This document shows positions 1 to 5,811 of a stretch of 5,935 nucleotides of DNA, in pieces. Source of the stretch: Planctomycetaceae bacterium (GTDB lineage: Bacteria > Planctomycetota > Planctomycetia > Pirellulales > Thermoguttaceae). The notes beneath the pieces were generated by a model, which saw nothing but the letters and a program-made list of their open reading frames with translations, was not told the origin of the DNA and did not search any database. The DNA lies in contig JAITAZ010000295.1 of NCBI GenBank assembly GCA_031283825.1, forward strand, positions 1-5,935, in the 5' to 3' direction. The stretch's first letter is position 1. Each line of letters begins with the position of its first letter. The position numbers and the translations under genes are program-made.

Positions 1-47
1 GTAATATATCAGTGGAATAATTTTACTGGACAATTTTATTTTTCATT

Positions 48-62
48 GTCCTGCAAGGACAG
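48..62. repeat. small TCCTGCAAGGA palindrome
   Basis: TGTCCTGCAAGGACA forms a 6-bp stem around GCA. The same TCCTGCA/AGGAC module appears in both arms of the larger inverted repeat at 115-194, so it is a recurring unit inside this element. Confidence 0.5.
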
Positions 63-72
63 TACTTTATTA

Positions 73-94
73 ACCGTATGCTTTAGCATACGGT
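73..94. repeat. perfect 10-bp hairpin
   Basis: ACCGTATGCT at 73-82 and AGCATACGGT at 85-94 are exact reverse complements separated by TT. In practice this is a 9-bp stem with a four-base loop. There is no adjoining T-run, so it does not look like a terminator. It sits between two TCCTGCA-type palindromes inside the 1-543 element. Confidence 0.7.
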
Positions 95-114
95 AACGGC
101 AATAACACATTTAA

Positions 115-194
115 AAGTCCTGCTAGGGACGACACTTGATATTCAGAACGAGATACAATTTTTTTCGTTATCAAGTGTCGTCCTTGCAGGACTT
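115..194. repeat. 26-bp inverted repeat (AAGTCCTGC...GACACTTGATA)
   Basis: The left arm at 115-141 and the right arm at 169-194 pair over 9 bp (AAGTCCTGC) and 15 bp (GGACGACACTTGATA). They are interrupted only by a small unequal bulge (TAG against AA). The AT-rich spacer is 27 bp. A transcript of either strand would fold into a strong long hairpin. The outer module matches the small palindrome at 48-62, suggesting reuse of one repeat unit. Confidence 0.75.
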
Positions 195-195
195 A

Positions 196-218
196 GTAAC
201 TCATGTTACGCACTTGCT
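196..218. repeat. 23-bp dispersed direct repeat, copy 1
   Basis: This 23-bp segment starts GTAACTCATGTTACGCAC and is repeated exactly and in the same orientation at 3497-3519, about 3.3 kb away. A degenerate third copy of its first 16 bases lies at 3421-3436. It holds a small palindrome, GTAAC-TCAT-GTTAC. Exact dispersal in non-coding DNA marks it as a repeat-family unit. Its function is unknown. Confidence 0.75.
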
Positions 219-224
219 ACCCCA

Positions 225-357
225 GATCAGGTAGGCGACCGTAGGTTCGCAACCTTTCGCCGAAAGGTCGCGTCGGCGTCAGCCGACGGTAAATCTGAAT
301 TGATTTTAATTATTGTCGAATCCATTTTATCGTTGCCTTCGGCAACGCGACCTGATC
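225..357. repeat. GC-rich multi-hairpin module with closing stem
   Basis: GATCAGGT (225-232) pairs exactly with ACCTGATC (350-357) and encloses several hairpins. These are AGGTT-CGC-AACCT (243-255), ACCTTTCG-C-CGAAAGGT (252-268), CGTCGGC-GTCA-GCCGACG (271-288) and CGTTGCC-TTC-GGCAACG (331-347). The first two share 252-255, so they exclude each other. GCGACC at 235-240 can also pair with GGTCGC at 266-271. The segment is clearly richer in G+C than its surroundings. It could be a cluster of REP-type palindromes or a structured RNA. I do not recognise an Rfam-style family, and no promoter or downstream gene argues for a riboswitch. Confidence 0.5.
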
Positions 358-376
358 AATTACCGCCTCCCCAAAC

Positions 377-428
377 CAACCTCATTACCTCATTAAAAAC
401 GTAAACGAATAATGAGGTAATGAGGTTG
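377..428. repeat. perfect 19-bp palindromic stem of ACCTCATT units
   Basis: CAACCTCATTACCTCATTA at 377-395 is matched exactly by its reverse complement at 410-428 across a 14-bp AT-rich loop. Allowing one bulge, pairing continues outward through CCCCAAA against TTTGGGG (about 370-437). Each arm is a tandem of two 8-bp units: ACCTCATT at 379-386 and 387-394, and AATGAGGT at 411-418 and 419-426. A related AATGAGGTTG follows at 488-497. This is the strongest perfect hairpin in the window. It is not followed by a T-run on either strand, so a terminator role is doubtful. Confidence 0.8.
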
Positions 429-543
429 ATTTTGGGGGATTCATTGCTACTGATGTTTTAAATAATAGTAAGAAAATTAGGTTGAAAATGAGGTTGGTTG
501 TCCAATATTCATACGTGTTAAAAATATTCCACTGATATATTAC

Positions 544-563
544 GAATTATGAATTATGAATTT
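544..563. repeat. 7-bp tandem repeat (GAATTAT)
   Basis: GAATTAT at 544-550 and 551-557 is followed by the partial unit GAATTT to 563. It directly abuts the right terminal repeat of the 1-543 element. It could be a small microsatellite or a remnant of the insertion site. Confidence 0.6.
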
Positions 564-593
564 AAAAACCATGTTATTTTTGGGAGGGACTTT

Positions 594-611
594 GGGGACA
601 AAGGGGACAAA
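594..611. repeat. 9-bp tandem duplication (GGGGACAAA)
   Basis: GGGGACAAA occurs twice head to tail (594-602, 603-611), preceded by a related GGGACTTT. It lies in the otherwise featureless spacer downstream of the glycosidase gene. Confidence 0.5.
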
Positions 612-652
612 CAGCTTTTAAATCGGAGATTATCGACTCAAGGGAACAACAC

Positions 653-674
653 AAATTTTTCACTGAATATATTA
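653..674 (-). repeat. degraded copy of the ATATATCAGTG end motif
   Basis: Read on the minus strand this segment is TAATATATTCAGTGAAAAAT followed by TT. It matches the terminal repeat at 1-24 apart from one inserted T and minor changes in the A/T run. It has the same orientation as the right end at 520-543. It could be a decayed second terminus. Confidence 0.4.
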
Positions 675-675
675 T

Positions 676-695
676 TTTTGAACGTGAACGATTAT
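676..695. repeat. GAACGTGAACG copy of the AACCGTTC family
   Basis: TTTTGAACGTGAACGATTAT differs at 3 of 20 positions from TTTTGAACGAGAACGGTTAC at 3670-3689. It lies just beyond the glycosidase stop codon, as another family member lies just beyond the stop codon of the HEAT gene. Confidence 0.45.
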
Positions 696-704
696 GCTTT
701 TCTT

Positions 705-3398
705 TTACTTCTCAACAAGAATTTCGTACCATACGGTTTTATGTTTTGGGTCTAGTATTACTTTGTTTTCGGTTGATTCAATTTGATTGCGGCGGATTCC
801 TTTTTCGTCTAGCGGGAAACATTTGATTTTTTTTGCTCGCTGAAATTGAATTTCAAACGGGATTCCTTCGCATAATGTCGGCGAATCTCCCCATTTATCG
901 GCTAACGTGATTTTTTCTTCTCCGATTTTTTTTATTTCCATTCCTTCGTTTTGCGTTAATCCGGTTGCTGTTACTAAAACTCTGATTGTTTTTTCGTTTT
1001 CAACAGTTGGGTCGAAACCGTTGGCGTCAATCGACACAACTGAAATCGTTTTCCAATTTAATCTCGTTGGTTTTGTGAAAATTAACTTTAATCCGCCTTT
1101 TCCTTCCATTGTTATTTTTTCGCTTAATCCGCTTTTGCAGAATCCTGAATACAGAAACAGATTTTTCGTATTGACTCCAAATCCTTCCTCTTTTTCGTTA
1201 CGATAATCAAAATACAAATTACGATTGTCCGAAAAATAAACATTTCCGCCGACATTTTTAAATTTCGGAATAACATAATTTTTATCTCCGTCGACTAAAT
1301 CAATTGCAACAGGATTTGTCAACGCGAAACGCGGATCGATTCCAAGTCCGAAAAAGTTAGAGTTCCAAGCATGACGGTCTCGTTTGAAAATTTCCATTTC
1401 TTTTTTTTCGGTTAAGATTCCTCGAATTAAATTTTTTCCTTCTTCTATGTCTCCTCTGCGAAACATTGCGGCGCAAGCCGGCAGATGCGCTAACTTCGCC
1501 GTGTTGCCGACCATGTCAAAATGATTGATAATTTTCGTTACGTTAATAATGTTGTTTTTGTCGTGTACAAACGCAAAGTGAAAAATTCCATCCCAACCTT
1601 GAAAACGTCCAAACGCCGCTAACAACGGCAACGCCTCCGCCGCGTATTGATTCGGAAAAGGCGAATCAAACTCGCTAACCACAAAAGGTTTACCGTCAAC
1701 TCGCGAGGTCGAAAGTTCCGCCAAAATTTTCGACTTAATAGCCTCGCGAACAATCGACGTATTCTTTATCCGCCAATTTGTTCTATTCCAATCGTCGTTG
1801 GGAAATTCAGGATGATTCCAGTAAGAATGAGCGTCGATATAATCCAATTTCGCCTGAATATGACGCAACCCATAACCGGCTTGAGTGCCGCTAACAGGTG
1901 ATTTTACTTTGAGTTCGTCTTTCAAAAATTTATACATTTGCAACCAATACTTGCTCTCGATTTCCGCCAAAAATTCGCAAAAATCATCGCCTGTAGCGTG
2001 ATGAAATCCTGAATCTTTGGGCGGAATAATTGGAATCGTTCCTTGTTCAAGCGTCTGATTGGAATCCAAAACGCCGAAACTCCCGCCGCACCGCAACGAC
2101 GTTTCAGCAATTTCGTATTCGCCTTCTTTGAATCCGGTGATATCGAATCTGCATTTCGCATCCGACTGAACGACTGTAAACGGAATCGTCAATTTTTGCC
2201 ATTGTTCTCCGACATTTAATTCGCCTTGTTGATTGCTGATAACGTCCCAGTTTCCGTAGGCTTTTCGCGCAACGAAAAATAATTTCGTCCGTTTATTCGC
2301 TCGAATTTTAATAGTAAACGTATAAGTTTTATCTTTCTCAAACGATAATCCATAGACGACCAATTGCGGAATCCAGGTCTGTTTGCCGACTTTTTGGACG
2401 TTAAATTTCATTATTTCGCCTGCGCCTATTTTTTCGCAAGTTGTGATTTCGTCTTTTTCGATTTCCCATTTTGCGCTTTCGATTCTACGTTGCGATTTGC
2501 CGACTTCGAGCATTTCTTCGCCGACTTGCGAATTATCCGAATTATCCGAACAATGCCATGCGAGTTTGAGATTAGAGGTTGTTTTGTATTTTTGGATCAA
2601 AAAGTCGTTCCATTGTTTTCGGAAATCAGAGTTGTATGGTTCGGGCAATTTAAGAATTTTTCCGCCCCATCCCCATTGAGCTACGATTGAATTTTCATTG
2701 TTAATTTCAATCATTGCAACTGCCGGTTCGTTTGAGTAGGTTGATTTTGTGTACGGATTATAATGTAGCAATAAATCGCGGGCGTATTTTTTTTGCAGTT
2801 CGATAAAGGGCGAGTAGAAGTTGTCGAGACCTTTATCAAATATTGGACGTTGATTTGATTCGGGGAATCCGTCTCGATTATCCATCATTCGCGATACGTG
2901 AAGATTTATATTCACGTAAACTCCATGACGTTTCAGCTGATAAATAAAATAGTCGAGTTTGTCAATTTGAGCGGGATCGATTTTGGTCAATGATTTAGCG
3001 TTGTGTCCTCCCCAGATTTCGGAGTGGTCAAGATGATGCAAGCGGACGCAATTAAAACCAAAACTCGCAACTTGAGACGCCAACTTTTCAGCTTGAGATT
3101 TATCAGGAAAACAAGCCGAGTAACAAATATTTGTCCCAAAAAATATCATTCGTTCTTTATCGTTGACAAAGCGATTTTCTTTAACGCGAATGAATCCGTT
3201 CTTACCCGCCGGAGATTCATTCAAAAAAGAAATATCTGTAATTCCGCCGCCGTGATCTTGAGAAATCACAAAAGGAAAAAGAGGATCAAATTCATTTTGA
3301 GAATCAGTTTCAACGGAGAAAACGTCAAGAAAAAAAAGATTTTCGTAACAAAAAAACAAGAAAAGAAAGAAAATAAAAATTATTCGAATTTTTTGCAT
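705..3398 (-). CDS. Secreted multidomain glycoside hydrolase (clan GH-A-like barrel with inserted jelly-roll domain)
   Basis: The 897-residue product starts with a Sec signal peptide: a basic MQKIR, then a hydrophobic core to about residue 25. No good lipobox precedes C17, so export rather than lipoprotein anchoring is likely. Residues about 50-290 and 465-690 resemble a clan GH-A (beta/alpha)8 barrel. Supporting motifs are NCVRLHH (R119), NINLH (H167), NNEN with E235 as candidate acid/base, HSY (H524, Y526), and VVSEFDSP with E576 as candidate nucleophile. Residues about 308-438 look like a CBM4/9-type jelly-roll inserted between the two catalytic glutamates. Residues about 690-897 form a beta-rich C-terminal domain with 'VLVTATGLTQNEGM', common in large glycosidases of planctomycetes and relatives. 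The substrate cannot be read from sequence; a plant or algal polysaccharide is plausible. The ATG start gives an intact signal peptide, but no clear Shine-Dalgarno precedes it. The frame is intact and ends in TAA. GH5 or another clan A family are the alternatives. Confidence 0.85.
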   Translation of the reverse strand: MQKIRIIFIFFLFLFFCYENLFFLDVFSVETDSQNEFDPLFPFVISQDHGGGITDISFLNESPAGKNGFIRVKENRFVNDKERMIFFGTNICYSACFPDKSQAEKLASQVASFGFNCVRLHHLDHSEIWGGHNAKSLTKIDPAQIDKLDYFIYQLKRHGVYVNINLHVSRMMDNRDGFPESNQRPIFDKGLDNFYSPFIELQKKYARDLLLHYNPYTKSTYSNEPAVAMIEINNENSIVAQWGWGGKILKLPEPYNSDFRKQWNDFLIQKYKTTSNLKLAWHCSDNSDNSQVGEEMLEVGKSQRRIESAKWEIEKDEITTCEKIGAGEIMKFNVQKVGKQTWIPQLVVYGLSFEKDKTYTFTIKIRANKRTKLFFVARKAYGNWDVISNQQGELNVGEQWQKLTIPFTVVQSDAKCRFDITGFKEGEYEIAETSLRCGGSFGVLDSNQTLEQGTIPIIPPKDSGFHHATGDDFCEFLAEIESKYWLQMYKFLKDELKVKSPVSGTQAGYGLRHIQAKLDYIDAHSYWNHPEFPNDDWNRTNWRIKNTSIVREAIKSKILAELSTSRVDGKPFVVSEFDSPFPNQYAAEALPLLAAFGRFQGWDGIFHFAFVHDKNNIINVTKIINHFDMVGNTAKLAHLPACAAMFRRGDIEEGKNLIRGILTEKKEMEIFKRDRHAWNSNFFGLGIDPRFALTNPVAIDLVDGDKNYVIPKFKNVGGNVYFSDNRNLYFDYRNEKEEGFGVNTKNLFLYSGFCKSGLSEKITMEGKGGLKLIFTKPTRLNWKTISVVSIDANGFDPTVENEKTIRVLVTATGLTQNEGMEIKKIGEEKITLADKWGDSPTLCEGIPFEIQFQRAKKIKCFPLDEKGIRRNQIESTENKVILDPKHKTVWYEILVEK

Positions 3399-3420
3399 GA
3401 TATTTTTTAAAGAGACAAAC

Positions 3421-3436
3421 TAACTCATGTTCCGCA
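3421..3436. repeat. degenerate partial copy of the 23-bp repeat
   Basis: TAACTCATGTTCCGCA matches 15 of 16 bases of the repeat at 197-212 and 3498-3513. It lies about 25 bp upstream of the glycosidase start codon, so it may fall within the leader of that transcript. Confidence 0.55.
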
Positions 3437-3496
3437 GTAGTTGTCCGTCAGTATGCGATATTGTTTTTTGGTAAGTGTTCACGATTTTTAAATATT

Positions 3497-3519
3497 GTAA
3501 CTCATGTTACGCACTTGCT
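3497..3519. repeat. 23-bp dispersed direct repeat, copy 2
   Basis: Identical over 23 bp to 196-218, in the same orientation. The sequence that follows differs: after a short linker, the companion module seen at 221-240 appears in reverse complement at 3530-3549 with two mismatches. Confidence 0.75.
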
Positions 3520-3608
3520 GCTCCAGCCAGGTTGCCTACCTAATCTGGGCGAGGGATTATCTAATGTGAAAAAGCTTCAAAAGCTGAATGGCGTTAACTA
3601 AAAAAAAT

Positions 3609-3690
3609 AGTAACCGTTCATGCACAAGAGAAAATTTTTCTAAGCCCTGAAAGGGCGTAGGATTTTTTCTTTTGAACGAGAACGGTTACT
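3609..3690. repeat. AACCGTTC-bordered imperfect hairpin element
   Basis: AGTAACCGTTC (3609-3619) and GAACGGTTACT (3680-3690) are exact 11-bp inverted repeats. Pairing continues imperfectly inward through A- and T-rich arms (about 3627-3640 with 3661-3673). At the tip is a 5-bp hairpin, GCCCT-GAA-AGGGC (3644-3656). The roughly 82-bp unit looks like a small palindromic repeat element. It lies downstream of the HEAT gene stop and could end or stabilise its transcript, though that is an inference. Confidence 0.6.
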
Positions 3691-3704
3691 CAAAAAAATA
3701 ATAT

Positions 3705-3728
3705 GGTTTTTAAAAACCGTGAACGGTT
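3705..3728 (-). terminator. possible terminator hairpin downstream of the HEAT gene
   Basis: On the minus strand, 11 bp after the TAA, AACCGT-TC-ACGGTT (3728-3715) forms a short stem that runs into TTTTT. The overlapping 14-bp palindrome GGTTTTTAAAAACC (3705-3718) could form instead. The stem is weak, with six pairs and a two-base loop. Because it is also a copy of the AACCGTTCACGG family, it may simply be a repeat. The position favours termination; the strength does not. Confidence 0.3.
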
Positions 3729-3738
3729 AAAATATTTC

Positions 3739-5361
3739 TTACGGTAACTGCGTTGAGTTTTCGTTTTTTTGGGATTGGTATGTTGTCATCCAATTTTTTA
3801 ATGCGATTGAGGCGGCGTCTCTTATTGATATTGAATGCTCATTTAACATTGACTTTATTAAATGTACTGCGTCTTTTGTCATCACCGCGCTCAATGCGTG
3901 AATCGCCGCAACTCTTGTGTTGTTGTCGTCGTCATGCATAGCAATCTCAATTAACCTTTCTTGAAACTTTTCTGCATAACCAGTCGCCGCCGCCGCCATA
4001 CACGCCGTTAATCGTCTAATCGCAATCGGAGAAAAAATATCATCGCTTATTACCTTCAACGTAAACGGATCAACAATCCTTACATATCGCCCCAATGCCC
4101 TCGCCGTCTCTACAGACATCTGAAGTATTCTCGCCTCAAACGCCTCAATATGAATTTCTGGAATCATATCATAAATCGCTTTGCGTATTTCCTCTTCAGG
4201 TCGTTCCACCAACTTTGCAAAATGCTGATCAACCTCTCTAACGTCCCTTGATTTCAACAATCTGAAAATCTTTGCACACGTTTCCGCATCCGGATCATGA
4301 ATTGACTCTAACAACAACGCATTAACCTCGTCTCCAATAATTTTCTTCATTGCATCCACCGTCGCCCGCTTTGCATCCGAAGACGAATTTTTCATAAAAA
4401 ATCTATACAACCGCAACTTCTTGTCTTTCGGCATTCCAGAATATTGCACAAGCTGTATCGACTGCGGCTCAAATCCATGAATTAAATCCGGCAACTGAGG
4501 ATTCGACTCGTCAAACCAATCGAAATTTTTGAATCTTTTTAAGCTGTCTTTCATTATGTCCGTCGGATTCACGCCCACGATCTCCAACATCTTCTGAACA
4601 AATAACTTGTCCGACCGACGCGAAATAATCTCGTCAATAACTGCTGGACTGTCCAAATCGCCAAAAAAACTCAAAAGCAACCTAATATAACTGCCATGCG
4701 TACCACTCAAAAGCAACTCCGACGCACGCTGACACGCAACAGAACGATGATCGCCAACAACCATTTTAAGAGGATCGTAGTCTTTTTTCGTTACAATCAA
4801 TAAAGACATTATCACCTCGTCAATTTTGTTGACCGCATATCGTTTGATCGGAGTGTCAAGTTGCTGAACAAACCAGTCCCGACGACGATCAAGATTACGC
4901 CGCTCAAGATCAGAAGGACACTTCGCAAGATCGTTATAAAAATACTCAGATAACTGAATAAGCATCTTCCGCGTTAAACTAGCTAGATTCTCGTCCGAAC
5001 TGTCTAGTCCGTTAACAACAAACGGCAAACTCTCATACAACTTATATCGCAAAACAATCCCAGCGGCAATCTCGCGCAACTTTGCATCGCCCGACCGCAA
5101 CGCCGCATCCGTAACCCGCGTAAGACGCTCGCCCGTAACGCGAGTCCACAAAGGCTCATTAGCTACAAAATGCTCAAAAAGCTTAATATAAAGTCGAACG
5201 TCCTTCTTGTAATAAATCGCGTCAAATGTCAAATGACGAATACGGTCGTCAGAATGATTCAACAACGGAATCAATACCTCAATCGACGTCGGATTAGGAG
5301 ACTTGCCCAAAAACTTAATCGTTCGCTCAACAAATTCAGACATTTTAAATCGCTCACGCAC
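3739..5361 (-). CDS. HEAT-repeat protein of unknown function
   Basis: The 540-residue product has no signal peptide or membrane segment, so it is probably cytoplasmic. Helical HEAT-like repeats are clear at residues about 24-50 (IEVLIPLLNHSDDRIRHLTF) and at 465-525, where two follow each other: LIEIAMHDDDNNTRVAAIHAL and LIKSMLNEHSISIRDAASIAL. Weaker helical pairs fill 330-430 (IGDEVNALLLESIHDPDAET, VERPEEEIRKAIYDMI). The middle, about 190-310, is helical but without the repeat signature. HEAT solenoids bind protein partners and have no catalysis of their own. Nothing in the window names the partner. Planctomycetes encode proteins with this layout, ending in the D-D-D/N-x-x-V-R-x-x-A pattern. 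The start given is GTG at 5359-5361, with AGGA 4 bp upstream; an in-frame ATG at residue 7 (MSEFVER) is an equally reasonable start. The frame is intact and ends in TAA. Confidence 0.85.
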   Translation of the reverse strand: MRERFKMSEFVERTIKFLGKSPNPTSIEVLIPLLNHSDDRIRHLTFDAIYYKKDVRLYIKLFEHFVANEPLWTRVTGERLTRVTDAALRSGDAKLREIAAGIVLRYKLYESLPFVVNGLDSSDENLASLTRKMLIQLSEYFYNDLAKCPSDLERRNLDRRRDWFVQQLDTPIKRYAVNKIDEVIMSLLIVTKKDYDPLKMVVGDHRSVACQRASELLLSGTHGSYIRLLLSFFGDLDSPAVIDEIISRRSDKLFVQKMLEIVGVNPTDIMKDSLKRFKNFDWFDESNPQLPDLIHGFEPQSIQLVQYSGMPKDKKLRLYRFFMKNSSSDAKRATVDAMKKIIGDEVNALLLESIHDPDAETCAKIFRLLKSRDVREVDQHFAKLVERPEEEIRKAIYDMIPEIHIEAFEARILQMSVETARALGRYVRIVDPFTLKVISDDIFSPIAIRRLTACMAAAATGYAEKFQERLIEIAMHDDDNNTRVAAIHALSAVMTKDAVHLIKSMLNEHSISIRDAASIALKNWMTTYQSQKNENSTQLP

Positions 5362-5365
5362 AATT

Positions 5366-5369
5366 TCCT
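5366..5369 (-). promoter_or_regulatory. AGGA ribosome-binding site candidate for the GTG start
   Basis: Read on the minus strand, AGGA-AATT-GTG puts a Shine-Dalgarno-like tetramer only 4 bp from the GTG at 5361-5359, slightly closer than usual. The alternative ATG at 5343-5341 has only a weak GTGAG upstream. The motif favours the GTG start without settling it. Confidence 0.35.
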
Positions 5370-5477
5370 GGTTAAAGCCGCCGAATATTAACGACAGAAA
5401 ACCAAATTCTAATTGTTAAATTTTAGTTTAAAATCACACGGTAATGTTTGTAATTATTCAGTAGATCGTAAAAAAGT

Positions 5478-5615
5478 AAAATATATCAGTGAAAAAAATT
5501 TAGTTATACACGCGGCAAAGTATTTTTTATACCCCGAAGGGCAATTATCAATAACATAGAGCAACGTTCTACGTTATTGCTGGATGCCCCGATGAGGCTT
5601 AAAAATATTTCACTG
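5478..5615. mobile_element. Imperfect hairpin element sharing the ATATATCAGTG end
   Basis: The left end ATATATCAGTG (5481-5491) equals bases 4-14 of the 1-543 element. CAGTGAAAAAAATTT (5487-5501) is matched inverted, 12 of 15, by AAAAATATTTCACTG (5601-5615). Inside, ACCCCGAAGGGCAA (left) faces TGCCCCGATGAGGC (right). The centre AATAACATAGAG...TTCTACGTTATT (about 5551-5579) pairs with mismatches. The whole forms a roughly 130-bp imperfect hairpin with no coding capacity. The right end lacks the outer ATATAT, so it is truncated or diverged. It looks like a short member of the same family as the first element. Confidence 0.5.
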
Positions 5616-5742
5616 CAACTGAATAGCTACTAATTTTTTTTTTCCAACGTCAACCGAACCACGCCGGAATTAATATTATTTTACACAATTTTACTCTAAC
5701 GATAACCCCCTATCGCTATCGACAATAAAATAAAGGGATTTT

Positions 5743-5756
5743 GTAACCGTTCACGG
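5743..5756 (+). repeat. lone GTAACCGTTCACGG motif
   Basis: Thirteen bases, TAACCGTTCACGG, are an exact reverse complement of 3717-3729, so matching motifs flank the HEAT gene in inverted orientation. It resembles the borders of the 3609-3690 hairpin. No inward partner is visible before the window ends. Confidence 0.5.
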
Positions 5757-5811
5757 AATTTTTTATTTTTTTATTGAAAAAATAAAACGCGAATATTTAC
5801 AAATTAATAAT

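Larger units (their letters stand above)
1..543. mobile_element. MITE-like non-autonomous element with 19-bp terminal inverted repeats
   Basis: Bases 1-19 read GTAATATATCAGTGGAATA, and 525-543 are their exact reverse complement. Similarity fades just inside, where both ends become A/T runs. The 505 bp between hold no credible open reading frame. They hold a series of nested palindromes: 48-62, 73-94, 115-194, 225-357 and 377-428. Terminal inverted repeats around a non-coding, palindrome-rich interior are the usual picture of a MITE or a composite repeat moved by enzymes encoded elsewhere. A target-site duplication cannot be tested because the element begins at the first base of the window. 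The end motif ATATATCAGTG recurs at 5481-5491, so it belongs to a dispersed family. Alternatively this is a stack of independent palindromic repeats whose outer ends happen to match. The inverted repeats are seen directly; mobility is inferred. Confidence 0.6.
3399..3738. other. Repeat-filled spacer between the two genes
   Basis: These 340 bp contain no convincing open reading frame. They hold a degenerate copy (3421-3436) and an exact copy (3497-3519) of the 23-bp repeat. They also hold a segment at 3530-3549 that is an inverted, 18/20 match to 221-240, and a small hairpin AGCTT-CAA-AAGCT (3573-3585). The AACCGTTC-bordered hairpin (3609-3690) and two small palindromes near the HEAT gene stop follow. 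The glycosidase promoter should lie here on the minus strand, but I could not pick out convincing -35 and -10 boxes. The length and the hairpins argue against cotranscription of the two genes. Confidence 0.6.

Noticed and set aside
377..440. Strong hairpin as an intrinsic terminator for the glycosidase
   Set aside because: It lies more than 260 bp past the stop codon and lacks a T-run on the minus strand after the stem.
1..543. Possible CRISPR array, given the many repeats
   Set aside because: The repeats are palindromes of different sequence and length with no regular spacing or unique spacers, and no cas gene is present.
549..755. Plus-strand 68-codon frame downstream of the 1-543 element
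   Set aside because: It runs through tandem repeats and degraded repeat motifs, overlaps the end of the glycosidase gene on the other strand, and has no recognisable domain or ribosome-binding site.
907..2690. Several 80-108 codon frames opposite or out of frame with the glycosidase
   Set aside because: All lie within the long coding frame, lack upstream signals, and have compositions expected of antisense shadows.
3003..3410. Plus-strand 135-codon frame opposite the glycosidase N-terminus
   Set aside because: It is antisense to a well-supported signal peptide and catalytic domain, and its lysine-rich end simply mirrors the A/T-rich signal-peptide codons.
705..5361. Operon of the HEAT gene followed by the glycosidase
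   Set aside because: They are co-directional, but the 340-bp gap contains hairpins and repeats, and the predicted locations (cytoplasm versus exported) share no obvious function.
5170..5391. Plus-strand 73-codon frame opposite the HEAT gene start
   Set aside because: It is antisense to the HEAT protein N-terminus and has no protein-like features.
5700..5725. CGATA/TATCG palindromes suggesting an operator
   Set aside because: Arms are only 4-5 bp, spacing is irregular, and no gene start is close enough to support regulation.
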